A stretch of DNA of 56,325 bases from a virus, in the IMG/VR virus record IMGVR_UViG_3300031524_001649, positions 1-56,325 of that record; one strand, 5' to 3'. Made by a program: the position numbers and the translations under genes. Shown here in pieces: positions 45,785 through 55,193 of this stretch. Position 1 is the first letter of the stretch. Each line of letters begins with the position of its first letter. The notes beneath the pieces are model-generated. The model made no database searches. It had not been told where the DNA came from and saw only the letters and a list, made by a program, of their open reading frames with translations.

Positions 45785-47416
45785 CTACGTCACTAACTCG
45801 CCTTCAAACTCGAAACTCGCCGTGTACATGCCCCGCCCGTCCTGGGTCATGGGCTCCGAGGTGTTGGTAATCACGCCCGTCCACAGGCGTAGTTCCCAGT
45901 CCACGTAGCCGATTTCCAGGCCCAAATGCGTGGTCATAAAGTCCAACAGCCCGCGGGCCTCGGTCTCGTTCAAGCCGCTGAAGGTCAGCACTTGGGTCTG
46001 GACCTTGGGCCACAGCGGGTCGGCGAAAACGATCAACGTGCCGCCGCGGGTCTCCCGGCTGACGCGGTTGAATTGCAGCCGGTCCTTGTTGCCTAGTTCC
46101 GGTGAACGTAAGGTAACCCAATCGCTGTAGGGCGGTGCGGCTGGATAGACCAGCGTGCCCGCAGCCACGCCGGCTACCGGCGAATAGACCAGTGTCGCGG
46201 GCGGCGGCGTGGGCCAACCGGACGAAGGCGTCCCGATAAACGGGTGGTACCGCCACTCCCAATCCCGGCGGACCACGATGAAGGCGACGGCCTCTTCCAG
46301 CGACAAAGGCGACGAGGCCGACACGTTCCGAACACCGGTGACCTGAGCCACGTCACCCAACGTCAGGGCATCTCGTAGCGCCTTGACCGCCACAGCGGAC
46401 GCCGCATCGGCCAGCAACAGCGCGCTGGCCGCCGCAGGCACCTGATTCCGAGCCGCCGCAGACGTGAACACCAGGGTGTCGGAGGCCGCGGCGGGAATCG
46501 CCGCCGCGCGAATCACGATCCCTACGGCCTGCTCGCCGAACGACAACAATTGGCCCGCCGTGCGCGCCTGGCCAGGCACCAGGGCGGCCGAGGCCGTGTC
46601 CTGGAGCCCGACGACATAGGCGATTGCTCCGGCCGCCGGATCGTAGCTATAACGGGTCTGCGATAACAGGTCGCCGGCCGAGGCGTAGATCGGTCCGATG
46701 CAGGTGGCCTGATCTTGGAGCGTCGCCAGGATGTCGAGACACGACACCGACGGCTTATGCACCACATGCGCAGTGATCGCCGCTTGGTCGGCAAGCGCCA
46801 ACTGCGACTGGACTGTCACATTATGGATCGTGGCCCTGACATAGCCCGGGGCCAAATCGGTCAGGCTCAGTGCGTCAGTACGCCGGCACGCCAGGACGAT
46901 GTTCCGGCTGGCCGTGTCGGCGAGCGCCAAGGTGTCAACGAGGTGCTTGGTCTTCTCGACCGTGGCCGTGTCCGCAAGCGACAACGCAATAAACGACACC
47001 TGGCACAGGTTGACGGTCCCCGACTGCCCCAGGCTGAGGCTGTCGGCTGCGCTGCAAAGTTTCGGCCTGGTCCTTGAGCCAACCGACGCATCCTGCACGT
47101 TGAGGCTGTCAATGGCCCGATTGCGCTTGGTGCCATTGCACAGGTTGCTGTCGGCAAGATTCAAGGCGTCCTGAATCTTGCAGGGGATCGGCGTCAAATG
47201 GGCCGTGTCCGTGAACGTCAGCGCGTCGGCTGCGGCAACATTATGGATGCCGCTCGGGGGAGCCGTATTGGAGATCAGGTACTCGACGTACTGTCGGCTG
47301 ACCCGGGCCTTGCCGCTTCCCGTGGCCAGCACCTCGGCGACCTGCCGCGTGACCCGCACCTTCCCGGCACCCTGGACGAGCGCCTCTGCGTATTGTCGAG
47401 TGGCGCGGAGCGTCAT
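45785..47416 (-). CDS. Tail protein with repeated DALxLxD motifs
   Basis: 543 residues from the ATG at 47416. It starts with near-identical ~17-residue repeats (TRQYAEALVQGAGKVRV, TRQVAEVLATGSGKARV, SRQYVEYL). Then about a dozen repeats of D-x-L-x-L-x-D (DALTFTD, DALNLAD, DTLALAD, DALSLTD) spaced ~25-30 residues, and a C-terminal domain typical of tail-tip proteins (DWEWRYHPFIGTPSSGWP). The repeats suggest an elongated tail fibre or tip structure. Its neighbours are tail genes. Confidence 0.7.
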   Translation of the reverse strand: MTLRATRQYAEALVQGAGKVRVTRQVAEVLATGSGKARVSRQYVEYLISNTAPPSGIHNVAAADALTFTDTAHLTPIPCKIQDALNLADSNLCNGTKRNRAIDSLNVQDASVGSRTRPKLCSAADSLSLGQSGTVNLCQVSFIALSLADTATVEKTKHLVDTLALADTASRNIVLACRRTDALSLTDLAPGYVRATIHNVTVQSQLALADQAAITAHVVHKPSVSCLDILATLQDQATCIGPIYASAGDLLSQTRYSYDPAAGAIAYVVGLQDTASAALVPGQARTAGQLLSFGEQAVGIVIRAAAIPAAASDTLVFTSAAARNQVPAAASALLLADAASAVAVKALRDALTLGDVAQVTGVRNVSASSPLSLEEAVAFIVVRRDWEWRYHPFIGTPSSGWPTPPPATLVYSPVAGVAAGTLVYPAAPPYSDWVTLRSPELGNKDRLQFNRVSRETRGGTLIVFADPLWPKVQTQVLTFSGLNETEARGLLDFMTTHLGLEIGYVDWELRLWTGVITNTSEPMTQDGRGMYTASFEFEGELVT

Positions 47417-47417
47417 G

Positions 47418-48443
47418 TCAGCCCACCTCCACTCCAAACTGGACGGCGTTGATCGCCGCGGCCGACCACGCGCTGCCGGTATTGGGGTCTGTCTCGCTGA
47501 TCCGCGTCGCGGTCACATAATTCGTCAACACGATCGCCTGGGCCGCGCCCGCACTCTCGGTTCCCCCAGACTTGATCTGCGTCTTTACGTTAAAGGTATT
47601 GAGGTCCGTGTCGCGGCAATCGGTGTTGATCTGGACGCCCACGATCGCGCCCACCGTGGGCAGCGACCCGTAGTGCCAAAGCTCTTCCTGACCCGTCGTC
47701 ACGCTTTCCAGGTAGGTGGCGTCGTCGTTGGCCGGATTCTCATTGACCATCGTATAATGGTCCCCGGAGCCGCTGGGCGTCCATTGGGACTGGTCGCCAG
47801 CCGCATTGGGGAAGATCGCCAAGACTTTCACGTTGCCGAGGAAGTCGTTGTTGGCGGACCCGCTGCCATCGCAGACGTAGAAATCGTCGAAGAAGGGGAC
47901 GTAACCAAAGGCGATCGCCAGCTTGACGATGTTATGGTAGTTGTCCGAGCCCGCCTTGGTGTTCCCCGTGTAGCTGAACACGACCTGGCTACTGCTCCGC
48001 ACCACAATGGAGCCGGCCGCAGCGTCACAGACAACCTTCAATTCGAGGTACGCCCAGAAGCCCAGCCGCACCTGTGCCCCCGAGGTGGTGCCGAGGTGGG
48101 TGCTGCCCAAGTACACGTCCAGTTCCGTGCTCCCGGGCGTGTAGGTAAGGTTGACGCCCAGGGTCGAGTTATCCATGAAGCCAATCACCGGCCCGGGGGC
48201 AGTGTACGGCTGAAAGCCGATGCCCGCGATCAACGTATTGCTGGTGGTAAGTGCCGGGGTGTGAATTTCCCAGGAACCGGAGGTCGGTTGAATGCCCCAG
48301 CCGCCCGTGCGGCCTAGCACTAGCTGGCAAGAACTGGCGGCGTTGGAGTAAGCGTAGCGGCGCGCCAGACAGTCGCTCGGCAACACGCTGTTGAGGTTAC
48401 CGGTGCCATAGCCCTCGAACCCGTCGATCCATAATAGCGCCAT
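47418..48443 (-). CDS. Tail fibre-like protein, paralogue 1
   Basis: 341 residues from the ATG at 48443. Opens MALLWIDGFEGYGT. Contains VGVQINTDCRDTDLNTFNVKTQIKSG and TETDPNTGSAW, seen in nearly the same place in the next product. The fold looks all-beta (lectin/jelly-roll-like). Probably a receptor-binding or fibre subunit. Confidence 0.7.
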   Translation of the reverse strand: MALLWIDGFEGYGTGNLNSVLPSDCLARRYAYSNAASSCQLVLGRTGGWGIQPTSGSWEIHTPALTTSNTLIAGIGFQPYTAPGPVIGFMDNSTLGVNLTYTPGSTELDVYLGSTHLGTTSGAQVRLGFWAYLELKVVCDAAAGSIVVRSSSQVVFSYTGNTKAGSDNYHNIVKLAIAFGYVPFFDDFYVCDGSGSANNDFLGNVKVLAIFPNAAGDQSQWTPSGSGDHYTMVNENPANDDATYLESVTTGQEELWHYGSLPTVGAIVGVQINTDCRDTDLNTFNVKTQIKSGGTESAGAAQAIVLTNYVTATRISETDPNTGSAWSAAAINAVQFGVEVG

Positions 48444-48529
48444 GATCGCACCTTTTTTGGAGCCGCTGCCAAAACTGTCCCGCTGCCAGCCCAGTGACCG
48501 TGGGAAACCAAGGTTGTGTTCGATCTCCT

Positions 48530-49561
48530 TTAGGCCAGTTGCACGCCGAATTGGGCCTCGGCCAGCGCCGTGGGCGTCCAAGGGGAGCCCGTGTTGGGAT
48601 CAGTTTGGCAGACCCGCGACTGCGTTAAATACGCCATACTACCGATCACCTGCGGTGTGCCGGCACTGGTGGCCGTGCCCGATTTAATCAACGTCTTGAG
48701 GCAGAAGTTCTCGGCGTCCGTCTCGCGGCAGTCCGTATTGACCTGAATCCCCAGCACTGAGGGGCAAGACACCGGGTCTTGATAATTCCAGAGTTCCTCC
48801 GCACCCGACTGGTCGGTCTCGACGTAGCTGGCGTCGCTGTCCAGGGGATTTTCATCGACGTATCCATAGTGGGCACCGCCACCGCTGCCGGTCCATCCAG
48901 CCGCGTCTCCGGCGGCGTTGGGCAGCAGGAGGCCCACCTGCACGTCGCCGAGGAAGTTGTTGTTCACAGTGTCGCTATTGTCGCAGACGTACCAGTCGTC
49001 ATACGTCGGTATCCAGCCACCGGCTGCCGCCAGCGCGACGACATTATGGTAGTTGTCGGGACCGGCCTTGGTATTGACACCGGTAAGTGAGAGCTTCGTT
49101 ACGCCACCGACCCGGACCTCGACCGTGCCGGCCGTGGCATGACACTTGACCTTCACCTCGACGTAGGACCATGTGCCTTGCGCCAAGCCGGCCCCGCTGG
49201 TCGTTCCCAGCAGGGTGTAGTTGTATCCGCAGTAAACCTGTATTTCGCCACTACCGTTGTAGTTGAACGATACGCCCAGGGTCGGGCCATCATAGAGCAA
49301 GAGGATCGGGCCGCCGTTGTAATACGGATTGATTCCCAGTCCGCAAATGAGGGTGTCAGCGGCCGTCAACGGTGCGGTACGGATGGTGAAGGTACCGCTG
49401 TCGCCCCGCATGGCGTAGCCGCCCAGGCGGCCGGCACAAATGATGTTCCACTGCGGCACGACGCTGTATGGATACTTGCCGGCCAAGTAAGTTGTGGGCG
49501 TTGACTGACTACCAAGACTAGTGCCCAGGGCCTCAAAGCCTTCAATCCAGAGTAGCGCCAT
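48530..49561 (-). CDS. Tail fibre-like protein, paralogue 2
   Basis: 343 residues from the ATG at 49561: MALLWIEGFEALGT, GIQVNTDCRETDAENFCLKTLIKSGT, CQTDPNTGSPWTPTALAEAQFGV. It aligns along most of its length with the 47418-48443 product, but they differ strongly in the middle, as expected for host-range determinants. Two tandem paralogues suggest duplicated receptor-binding proteins. Confidence 0.72.
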   Translation of the reverse strand: MALLWIEGFEALGTSLGSQSTPTTYLAGKYPYSVVPQWNIICAGRLGGYAMRGDSGTFTIRTAPLTAADTLICGLGINPYYNGGPILLLYDGPTLGVSFNYNGSGEIQVYCGYNYTLLGTTSGAGLAQGTWSYVEVKVKCHATAGTVEVRVGGVTKLSLTGVNTKAGPDNYHNVVALAAAGGWIPTYDDWYVCDNSDTVNNNFLGDVQVGLLLPNAAGDAAGWTGSGGGAHYGYVDENPLDSDASYVETDQSGAEELWNYQDPVSCPSVLGIQVNTDCRETDAENFCLKTLIKSGTATSAGTPQVIGSMAYLTQSRVCQTDPNTGSPWTPTALAEAQFGVQLA

Positions 49562-49635
49562 GGCACGCCTCACACAAGAACGGGGCCGGGCCAGCCACAA
49601 GACGCCGGCCCAGCCCACGAGGGAGAACACCCAAA

Positions 49636-50211
49636 TTACGCGCTGACGGTGTAGGTGACCTTCAACTGGTCGCCGTTGGCCACGGTCACGGTGCCGCTGG
49701 CGAACTGGGCCTCGGCCCACAGCGTCCCGCCACCGCTGTGATCGTTCTTCGTGCTGGGGGCCGAGCCGCCGCCGACCAGGAACAGGCCGTAGACGCTTCC
49801 CGAGCCATTGATGTCGAAGACCGCGGGGCTGGCGTTGGTGACAGATTGGGCGGTGGACGTGCCGTTTCCCCACCCCAGCCGCGTGGTCTCGGTGAAGGCC
49901 ACGAACTCGTTCCAGCCGTTGGTGCCGCCGATCTGGGCATACGTGTCGCCCGCCGCCAGGGTCGGCGTCCCCGAGCCGTCAATCAGCCCGATGAACCACG
50001 CCGTAATGGGCGTGGCGGAGTTGAACATCACGTTGAAGAGCTTGTTCTTCCCCTCGTTGACGACGGAGTTGGGGAACTCGTACTGGCCGATCTTCTGGCC
50101 GTTGCGGAAGTGCTCGACCACGAACCGGCCGCGGGGCTGAAGATGCTCTTCGCTAGCGCGGGCACGGACCATCGAGCAGCCCGCCGACTGCTGAACTCTC
50201 ATGTTGTCCAT
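49636..50211 (-). CDS. Structural protein, tail- or head-associated
   Basis: The ATG at 50211 (MDNMRVQQ) has AGAGGA 5-6 bases upstream; 191 residues. Contains GRFVVEHFRNGQKIGQYEFPNSVVNEGK, ATPITAWFIGLIDGSGTPTLAAGDTY, then a beta-rich Gly/Ser/Thr-rich end. The WFIGLIDGxGxxxLAAxDT pattern recurs in phage structural proteins. Located between tape measure and fibre genes. Confidence 0.66.
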   Translation of the reverse strand: MDNMRVQQSAGCSMVRARASEEHLQPRGRFVVEHFRNGQKIGQYEFPNSVVNEGKNKLFNVMFNSATPITAWFIGLIDGSGTPTLAAGDTYAQIGGTNGWNEFVAFTETTRLGWGNGTSTAQSVTNASPAVFDINGSGSVYGLFLVGGGSAPSTKNDHSGGGTLWAEAQFASGTVTVANGDQLKVTYTVSA

Positions 50212-50283
50212 TGGATTTCCTCTCAAGAAATGAAGCGGGCCGCTGGAAGCGGCCCACGAATAGCTCAGCCGGCTTGCACGGCG

Positions 50284-53200
50284 TTACAGGATCGAAGTGC
50301 CGCGGCGCAACTCGCGCCGCAGTTCGTTGGCGATGGACCGGGCTGTCTGCCGGCCGGTCCCGCCCCCCTGGACTGTCACGTTGATGTCGCCGACGTTGGT
50401 GACGTGGCCGCCCTGGCTGTGGTAGGACGGCTTCACTCCGGCGTTCATCGCCGTAAGCTGGCTGGAAAAACGGCGGGTCGTCGCCGCGCTCATCACCATC
50501 TCCCCCGGCGAGAGCATCGCCGGGATTACGTCCGTACCCTGCGGGCGTCCGCCGCCCGCTAGGAAGACCGTGCCTCCGTGCGCCGCCGTCAGTTTGCCGC
50601 CGCCCATGCCGGGCGGCTGCACGCTGGCCGCGGCTGCGGCCAGGTTACTCATGGCGTCAACGGACGCTTGGATCGTCGCCAGGAACGACTGCATCGCGCT
50701 GTTGCCCGCGCCAATCGCGGTAGTCGTCTGCGAGAACTTGTCGGTCACGTCCTGGACTTGCCGACCGGTATTGGGCACTGCCTGCTCCAGGCGGTTCATG
50801 CCCTGGGTGGATTGCTGGATTTGCTGATCCAGGTTGGGGAACTTCGATTGAATCCCCCGCACCCGCTCGGCGTAGTCGAACATCTCCTTGAGCGTTTTGA
50901 GGTTGGCTTCCGTGCTACCCATGTTTAGGTCCAGCGACCAGGGCATGTTCTTCTTCAGGTCTTGGACCTTCTTCATCAGTTCTTCCATGCCTTTGGCGTC
51001 GATCTGGAAGGGGTGCGACCGCATCTGCGAAATCGTCTCGTTGATCTCGCGGAATCTCTTGGCCGCCACGTCCAGGTCAGCCTTGCCCGTGGTCCCGAAC
51101 ACGCCGGCGAGCATGTTTGCGCCGATCTTGAGCGCCTGGAACACGCCAACGGCGTCGTCCTTCTGGACTGCCATGTTGCCGGCGATCTGCCGCTGGCGGC
51201 TCTCGATCTGCGCCAAGGCGTCGTGCTGGTCGTCGTAGGCTTGCTTGACTTCCTTGCTTAGGGTGCGCTGTCGAGACAACGACTGCTCGGCTGTATGGAA
51301 CTGCTCCTCCATCGACTTGCCGGCCAGTTTGGACGGGTCGCCGACGAAGACATCCAGGTTGATCTTGCCCAGGCCGGTGGTAATCCGCTGGTTCAACTCC
51401 GCGAGTTTTCCGGGGGCCACGAACAGGTCGCGGATCTCGGCCTTGGTGACCGCCCCCTCCATCGTCTCCCGCATCTTGCGTTTCATGGCGTCGAAGTTGA
51501 GCCAGTCGGAGACCTCCCACTTCTTGCCCGCGAACATCAGGTTTTGGAATTCCCGCAAGTCCTGTTTGGTCTTGGCGATGGCCTTCTCGCGGTCCTCACC
51601 GGCGAGGGGCTGTCCCTTCTTGTCAAACAGGTCCATTTGCTTGGCCACGTCCTTGGCCAGTTCCCGCATCCGAGTGACGCGCCGTTCCTCGTCGGCCGCG
51701 GCCTTGGCCGCCGCCTGGGCCTGCGATTGCCGATTGGCCTGCAAGGTCTTCTGCGCGTCCAGTTGGCTGCGCAGCACCCACTCGATCGCCCGTTCGGCAT
51801 CCTCCTCGCCGAGCGCATCCTTCCGCCGTTGGGCAAGCGACATCGACTCCTGCGCAAACGCCTCAGCCCGCTTGTAGATGCTCTGCGCCACGTCGGTGTC
51901 TTGGGGCGTCTTGGCCTTGGACATCTGCTCTTGGGCCTGGTGCGCCAATTGAAGGGCGCGATTGGCGTAGTCTGCCTGCTGGTCCCAGCCGCCCTTTCCA
52001 TGCGTCTCGTTGAAGCGAAACTGCGTATCGGCCAAGGTGCCGGAGATTTCCTTGCTCCGCTTCACGGAATCCGTGACGGCCCGCTCGGCTTCCTGAGCCA
52101 GGTTCCGCAGGACGTGGACTTCCTTCTCCGCCTCTTCCACGATCTTGTTCATCGTGGCGTGCGAATCGTCCGTCAGCCGCTTGTTGTCCCCTTTGGTGTC
52201 GTCCACCATTTGGAAATAGGCTTTGCGCTGCGCGGCCAGGGCTTGGTTCGCCCGCTGGACGATGGCCTGGTTCGCGCGGTCCTCTTCCTCGATCCGCTGC
52301 TGGGCGGCAGCCCGGACCATTTCCAACCGCTCGTTCTCCGCGTTGCGGAAATCCTCTTCGACCTGACGGATGCTCTGGATGATCCGGGTGTTGGCGAAAT
52401 CGAAAGCGGCGTAAGCCGTCAGCCCCACCAGTAGGCCATTGACGGCAAGCCCCAAGGGACCGAGCCCCAGGGTGACCAGCCGGGCGCTCATCGCCATCGC
52501 GCCCATTGCCACGGCGAAGCCTCCAAAGGCGGTCACGGCCGCGCCCAAAACGGGCACCAGTGCCTTGATGACCGCGCCGAGGGCATCCGCGCCGCCAACA
52601 AAGCCCAGGAATTGATTGACCGCCTGGACGATCGCGGCCCCCAGGTCCGTTGTCAGGAAGGTCTTCAGCTTGTTCATCTCGGTGAGCGTCTTCTGCGCGT
52701 CGCTGTCGATGAACAGCTTGTACTTTTCGTTGAACGCCGCCACCGTCATTTCGTGGAGGTGTTCCAGGGAGTCGGCCGTCCGCTTGCCGTCCTCGTCCGT
52801 CTCGCGCAGGGCACCGCTGATCGCCCGAACGTTGGGGATCAACTTGGCGAAGGCCGCCATGTTCTCGTCCGTGCTTTCGCGGAGCGTGAGCAGCGCGCCC
52901 TCCAGGCCCAGGGCGGCGATCATTTGCGGGCCGGACTCGAAGCCCAGGCTCCGCAGTTCCTTCGACAAGTCCTGGGAGGGCTTTATCAACGCCATCATGG
53001 CGGATCGGAGCGCCGTGGCGGCCTCGGCCGGCTTCACGCCAGAAATGGTCAGCGTGACCATCATGGCGTTCAGCTCGTCCAGCCCCACGCCCAATTCGCT
53101 CGACACGGCCGTCACGCGACCGAGCACCGAGGCCAATTCCTCGCCCCGCACGCGGCCGACCTGGATCGTCCCAAAAAACTTCGCCGCCACTTCCTCCGCC

Positions 53201-53970
53201 TGGCTGGAACTCATGCGGTAGGAATTGAGCGTCCCGGCGACCAAGTTCACCGCCGCGCCGGCGTCCATCACGGCCACCTTGGAGAGCTTGAAGGCCGCCG
53301 TGAGCACTTCGGCCTGTTGTGCAGTAGAGGTGAACTGGTTGGAGATCGCCTGGTACTGGGCCTCCGCGACCTGGGCCAGCGGGATGTTGAACTGCCGGGA
53401 CAACTCGGCCAAGTGCTGCGAGATCGAATCGAGGCTCGTGCCCACGCCCGGCGCAACGGACTGGATCTCCGCCACGCGGGTCATAAATTGCAGATTGGAG
53501 TCGAATGCCTCGTGCATCGCGTCGCGCATGGCACTGAGCGCGCGGACGATGGCCTGGGTCATTACGACGCGGCTTAACGTCTCCCACGAGACGACGAAAT
53601 GGGCCGCCGCCTTGTCGGCATCCTCGATCGGTGTCTTGTCGATCTGCGGTGTGACCTTCGGCACTTGCGTCGGCGTGACCGCCGGGACCGGTTGGCCGGG
53701 CGTTTGTCCTGGGGTGGCCGGACCGGCGGCCGGCTGGGCGCTAAAGGCCGAGGCCAGCTTCGCCATCGCGGCGGCGGCCGAGGTGGCATTGGACGCAATA
53801 TCCTTGAGGATTTGCACCGTCTCGGCGGCCTTGGCGTTCCACGTCGCCATTGCGTCGCCCACGGAGCCCAAACGGGCCTCGAAGCTGCCCAAGGCGCTGT
53901 CCATCTTCGCCAGCGCATCGAGTGCGGCGGAGGCGTCGAAGCCCAGACTTTGGACAATTTCATCCGCCAT
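50284..53970 (-). CDS. Tail tape measure protein
   Basis: 1228 residues, the longest gene in the window, in the right place between assembly chaperones and tail-tip genes. The N-terminus is helical, followed by TP901-type sequence (DSISQHLAELSRQFNIPLAQVAEAQYQAISN, AAVNLVAGTLNSYRMSSSQAEEVAAKFF). The centre has hydrophobic helices (LVPVLGAAVTAFGGFAVAMGAM). A helical polar C-terminal half follows. Its length sets tail length, so a non-contractile tail is implied (no sheath gene seen). Confidence 0.9.
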   Translation of the reverse strand: MADEIVQSLGFDASAALDALAKMDSALGSFEARLGSVGDAMATWNAKAAETVQILKDIASNATSAAAAMAKLASAFSAQPAAGPATPGQTPGQPVPAVTPTQVPKVTPQIDKTPIEDADKAAAHFVVSWETLSRVVMTQAIVRALSAMRDAMHEAFDSNLQFMTRVAEIQSVAPGVGTSLDSISQHLAELSRQFNIPLAQVAEAQYQAISNQFTSTAQQAEVLTAAFKLSKVAVMDAGAAVNLVAGTLNSYRMSSSQAEEVAAKFFGTIQVGRVRGEELASVLGRVTAVSSELGVGLDELNAMMVTLTISGVKPAEAATALRSAMMALIKPSQDLSKELRSLGFESGPQMIAALGLEGALLTLRESTDENMAAFAKLIPNVRAISGALRETDEDGKRTADSLEHLHEMTVAAFNEKYKLFIDSDAQKTLTEMNKLKTFLTTDLGAAIVQAVNQFLGFVGGADALGAVIKALVPVLGAAVTAFGGFAVAMGAMAMSARLVTLGLGPLGLAVNGLLVGLTAYAAFDFANTRIIQSIRQVEEDFRNAENERLEMVRAAAQQRIEEEDRANQAIVQRANQALAAQRKAYFQMVDDTKGDNKRLTDDSHATMNKIVEEAEKEVHVLRNLAQEAERAVTDSVKRSKEISGTLADTQFRFNETHGKGGWDQQADYANRALQLAHQAQEQMSKAKTPQDTDVAQSIYKRAEAFAQESMSLAQRRKDALGEEDAERAIEWVLRSQLDAQKTLQANRQSQAQAAAKAAADEERRVTRMRELAKDVAKQMDLFDKKGQPLAGEDREKAIAKTKQDLREFQNLMFAGKKWEVSDWLNFDAMKRKMRETMEGAVTKAEIRDLFVAPGKLAELNQRITTGLGKINLDVFVGDPSKLAGKSMEEQFHTAEQSLSRQRTLSKEVKQAYDDQHDALAQIESRQRQIAGNMAVQKDDAVGVFQALKIGANMLAGVFGTTGKADLDVAAKRFREINETISQMRSHPFQIDAKGMEELMKKVQDLKKNMPWSLDLNMGSTEANLKTLKEMFDYAERVRGIQSKFPNLDQQIQQSTQGMNRLEQAVPNTGRQVQDVTDKFSQTTTAIGAGNSAMQSFLATIQASVDAMSNLAAAAASVQPPGMGGGKLTAAHGGTVFLAGGGRPQGTDVIPAMLSPGEMVMSAATTRRFSSQLTAMNAGVKPSYHSQGGHVTNVGDINVTVQGGGTGRQTARSIANELRRELRRGTSIL

Positions 53971-53973
53971 TGG

Positions 53974-54462
53974 CTACACCTTGATCTTCGTACACTTCAG
54001 GCACGTAAAGGGATCGGGTAGGCGCAGGTTCTCCGCGAACTTTCGGAACGCCGCCTCCCCCTTCTTCTGAAAGTCGTAGGGGCCGGGTTTCTTGAGGTGG
54101 AAGCCCCATTGCGTGGCGTCTGCGACCTCGTTGATGCACAACCAAGGCAGCGTGGTTGAGTAATTGAAAACGTAGCGCCCCTTCATCGCGTCGGTTTCCA
54201 GAGAACCGCTGCTCTCCGCTGTCCCGCGACCGACGCGGCTGGGGGCCACCGGCGAAATCGGGATGTTGTACTCGATGTTGCGGGCGAGCGCCAGGAAGGT
54301 GGCCCGCGACGCGCCGCTCCACACCGGCACCTCGGCGATCACCGTCGCTTCCAACCACTCGACGATCGCCTGGGCAAGGGTTTCCCGCAGATGCTTGTCG
54401 AGCACCCGGCGGTACTTGTCCAAGTCGATGCGGGGTGCGCGAAGGGTGCCGGTGAACTTCAT
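53974..54462 (-). CDS. HK97 gp10-like minor tail / tail completion protein
   Basis: 162 residues. N-terminal AIVEWLEATVIAEVPVWSGASRATFLALARNI and central SLETDAMKGRYVFNYSTTLPWLCIN match the pattern of gp10-type proteins (helix, VPVxTGxxR, ...). The C-terminus has CLKCTKIKV. Found next to GT and the tape measure gene, as expected for a tail-completion protein. Confidence 0.7.
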   Translation of the reverse strand: MKFTGTLRAPRIDLDKYRRVLDKHLRETLAQAIVEWLEATVIAEVPVWSGASRATFLALARNIEYNIPISPVAPSRVGRGTAESSGSLETDAMKGRYVFNYSTTLPWLCINEVADATQWGFHLKKPGPYDFQKKGEAAFRKFAENLRLPDPFTCLKCTKIKV

Positions 54463-54478
54463 GGCCAGAAACCTCCGC

Positions 54479-54718
54479 TCATTCGACCGCGCCGGGCATC
54501 CTTGCCCCCAGCAGGCGAGCCTCCCGCTCGGACTCGTCGTAAGCCCGCGTCTGGTCGAAGGCCACGATCAGGGCTTGCGTCTGGACGCCGCAATCATCCC
54601 ACGCGGGCTTGACGCCCGGCGGCAGGATGCCTAGGCGCTCGCAGGCGCACCAGACGGAGTATTCGGCGGTGCGATGGGGAGGCCAGAGGATGCGACTTTC
54701 GCTGCCTCCCCAGCAAGA
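54479..54718 (-). CDS. T-type extension of the tail assembly chaperone (frameshifted)
   Basis: This open frame continues the upstream 54631-55155 gene after a -1 frameshift near 54718-54724. It has no nearby start codon of its own. The reading is SCWGGSESRILWPPHRTAEYS, VWCACERLGILPPGVKPAWD, ending ARLLGARMPGAVE (79 residues). This fits the classic phage G/GT arrangement. If slip occurs at the site, the fusion is 225 residues (146 of G plus 79). Confidence 0.75.
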   Translation of the reverse strand, partial: SCWGGSESRILWPPHRTAEYSVWCACERLGILPPGVKPAWDDCGVQTQALIVAFDQTRAYDESEREARLLGARMPGAVE

Positions 54719-55155
54719 AAAACCTCGCGGGCCTTCTTGAGCTTGGCCTCGTCGAGGCAATTGGCCTCCAAGACCAGGTTCATCACTCGCTGGCACTCGA
54801 TGTCGCTGAGGCCGCCGCCGCGGAGGTCCGTGGACCAGTTCTTCCACGTGCTGGGATCGGCCAGGTTGACCGTATCCCACTCGACGTTGCTGGGCTCCAG
54901 CGACTTGGCGATCATGTAGCCCAGCCGCTTCTGGCCCCATTCGGACATGACTTGCTGGTAGGTCGGGTCGTCGGCCAGCGGCACCCAGCCATCGCGGGTC
55001 ATCTTGCCCGGCGGCACCGGACGCGGGCAGAGGGCCTCGAACTCCTCCATGCTCGGCACGGGCCGGGCGCGGATCACAATCTCCTGGTCGCCGCGAGGCA
55101 GGACCAAGAACACTTCGGTGGGCAGGCTACTCGGGTCGATGCCGCCAATCTTCAT
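54631..55155 (-). CDS. Tail assembly chaperone G
   Basis: 174 residues from the ATG at 55155 (MKIGGIDPSSLPTEVFLVLPRG). The layout (short beta N-terminus, Pro-rich VPPG linker, helical C-terminus) suits phage tail assembly chaperones upstream of tape measure. Ends ASA at TAG. The G-GTT-TTT site lies 29 codons before its stop. See the separate frameshift-site entry. Confidence 0.78.
   Translation of the reverse strand: MKIGGIDPSSLPTEVFLVLPRGDQEIVIRARPVPSMEEFEALCPRPVPPGKMTRDGWVPLADDPTYQQVMSEWGQKRLGYMIAKSLEPSNVEWDTVNLADPSTWKNWSTDLRGGGLSDIECQRVMNLVLEANCLDEAKLKKAREVFLAGEAAKVASSGLPIAPPNTPSGAPASA
54717..54724 (-). other. Candidate -1 ribosomal frameshift site
   Basis: The minus-strand bases at 54724-54717 are GGTTTTTC; in the G frame they read G-GTT-TTT-C. 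A one-base slip back on the T-run moves ribosomes into the extension frame, which begins TCT at 54718. The frame relation (stops at 54631 versus 54479) is exactly -1. No canonical GGGAAAG heptamer is in phase, so this site is the best candidate but is not proven. Confidence 0.5.
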
Positions 55156-55193
55156 AGGTTTTCTCCCTCGATAGATGCGAAAGACAAGATCGG

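Noticed and set aside
51863-53587. 574-residue minus-strand frame inside the tape measure gene
   Set aside because: It is an overlapping frame with Arg/Gly/Pro bias typical of shadow frames; the longer tape measure frame has the expected helical and TP901-like pattern.
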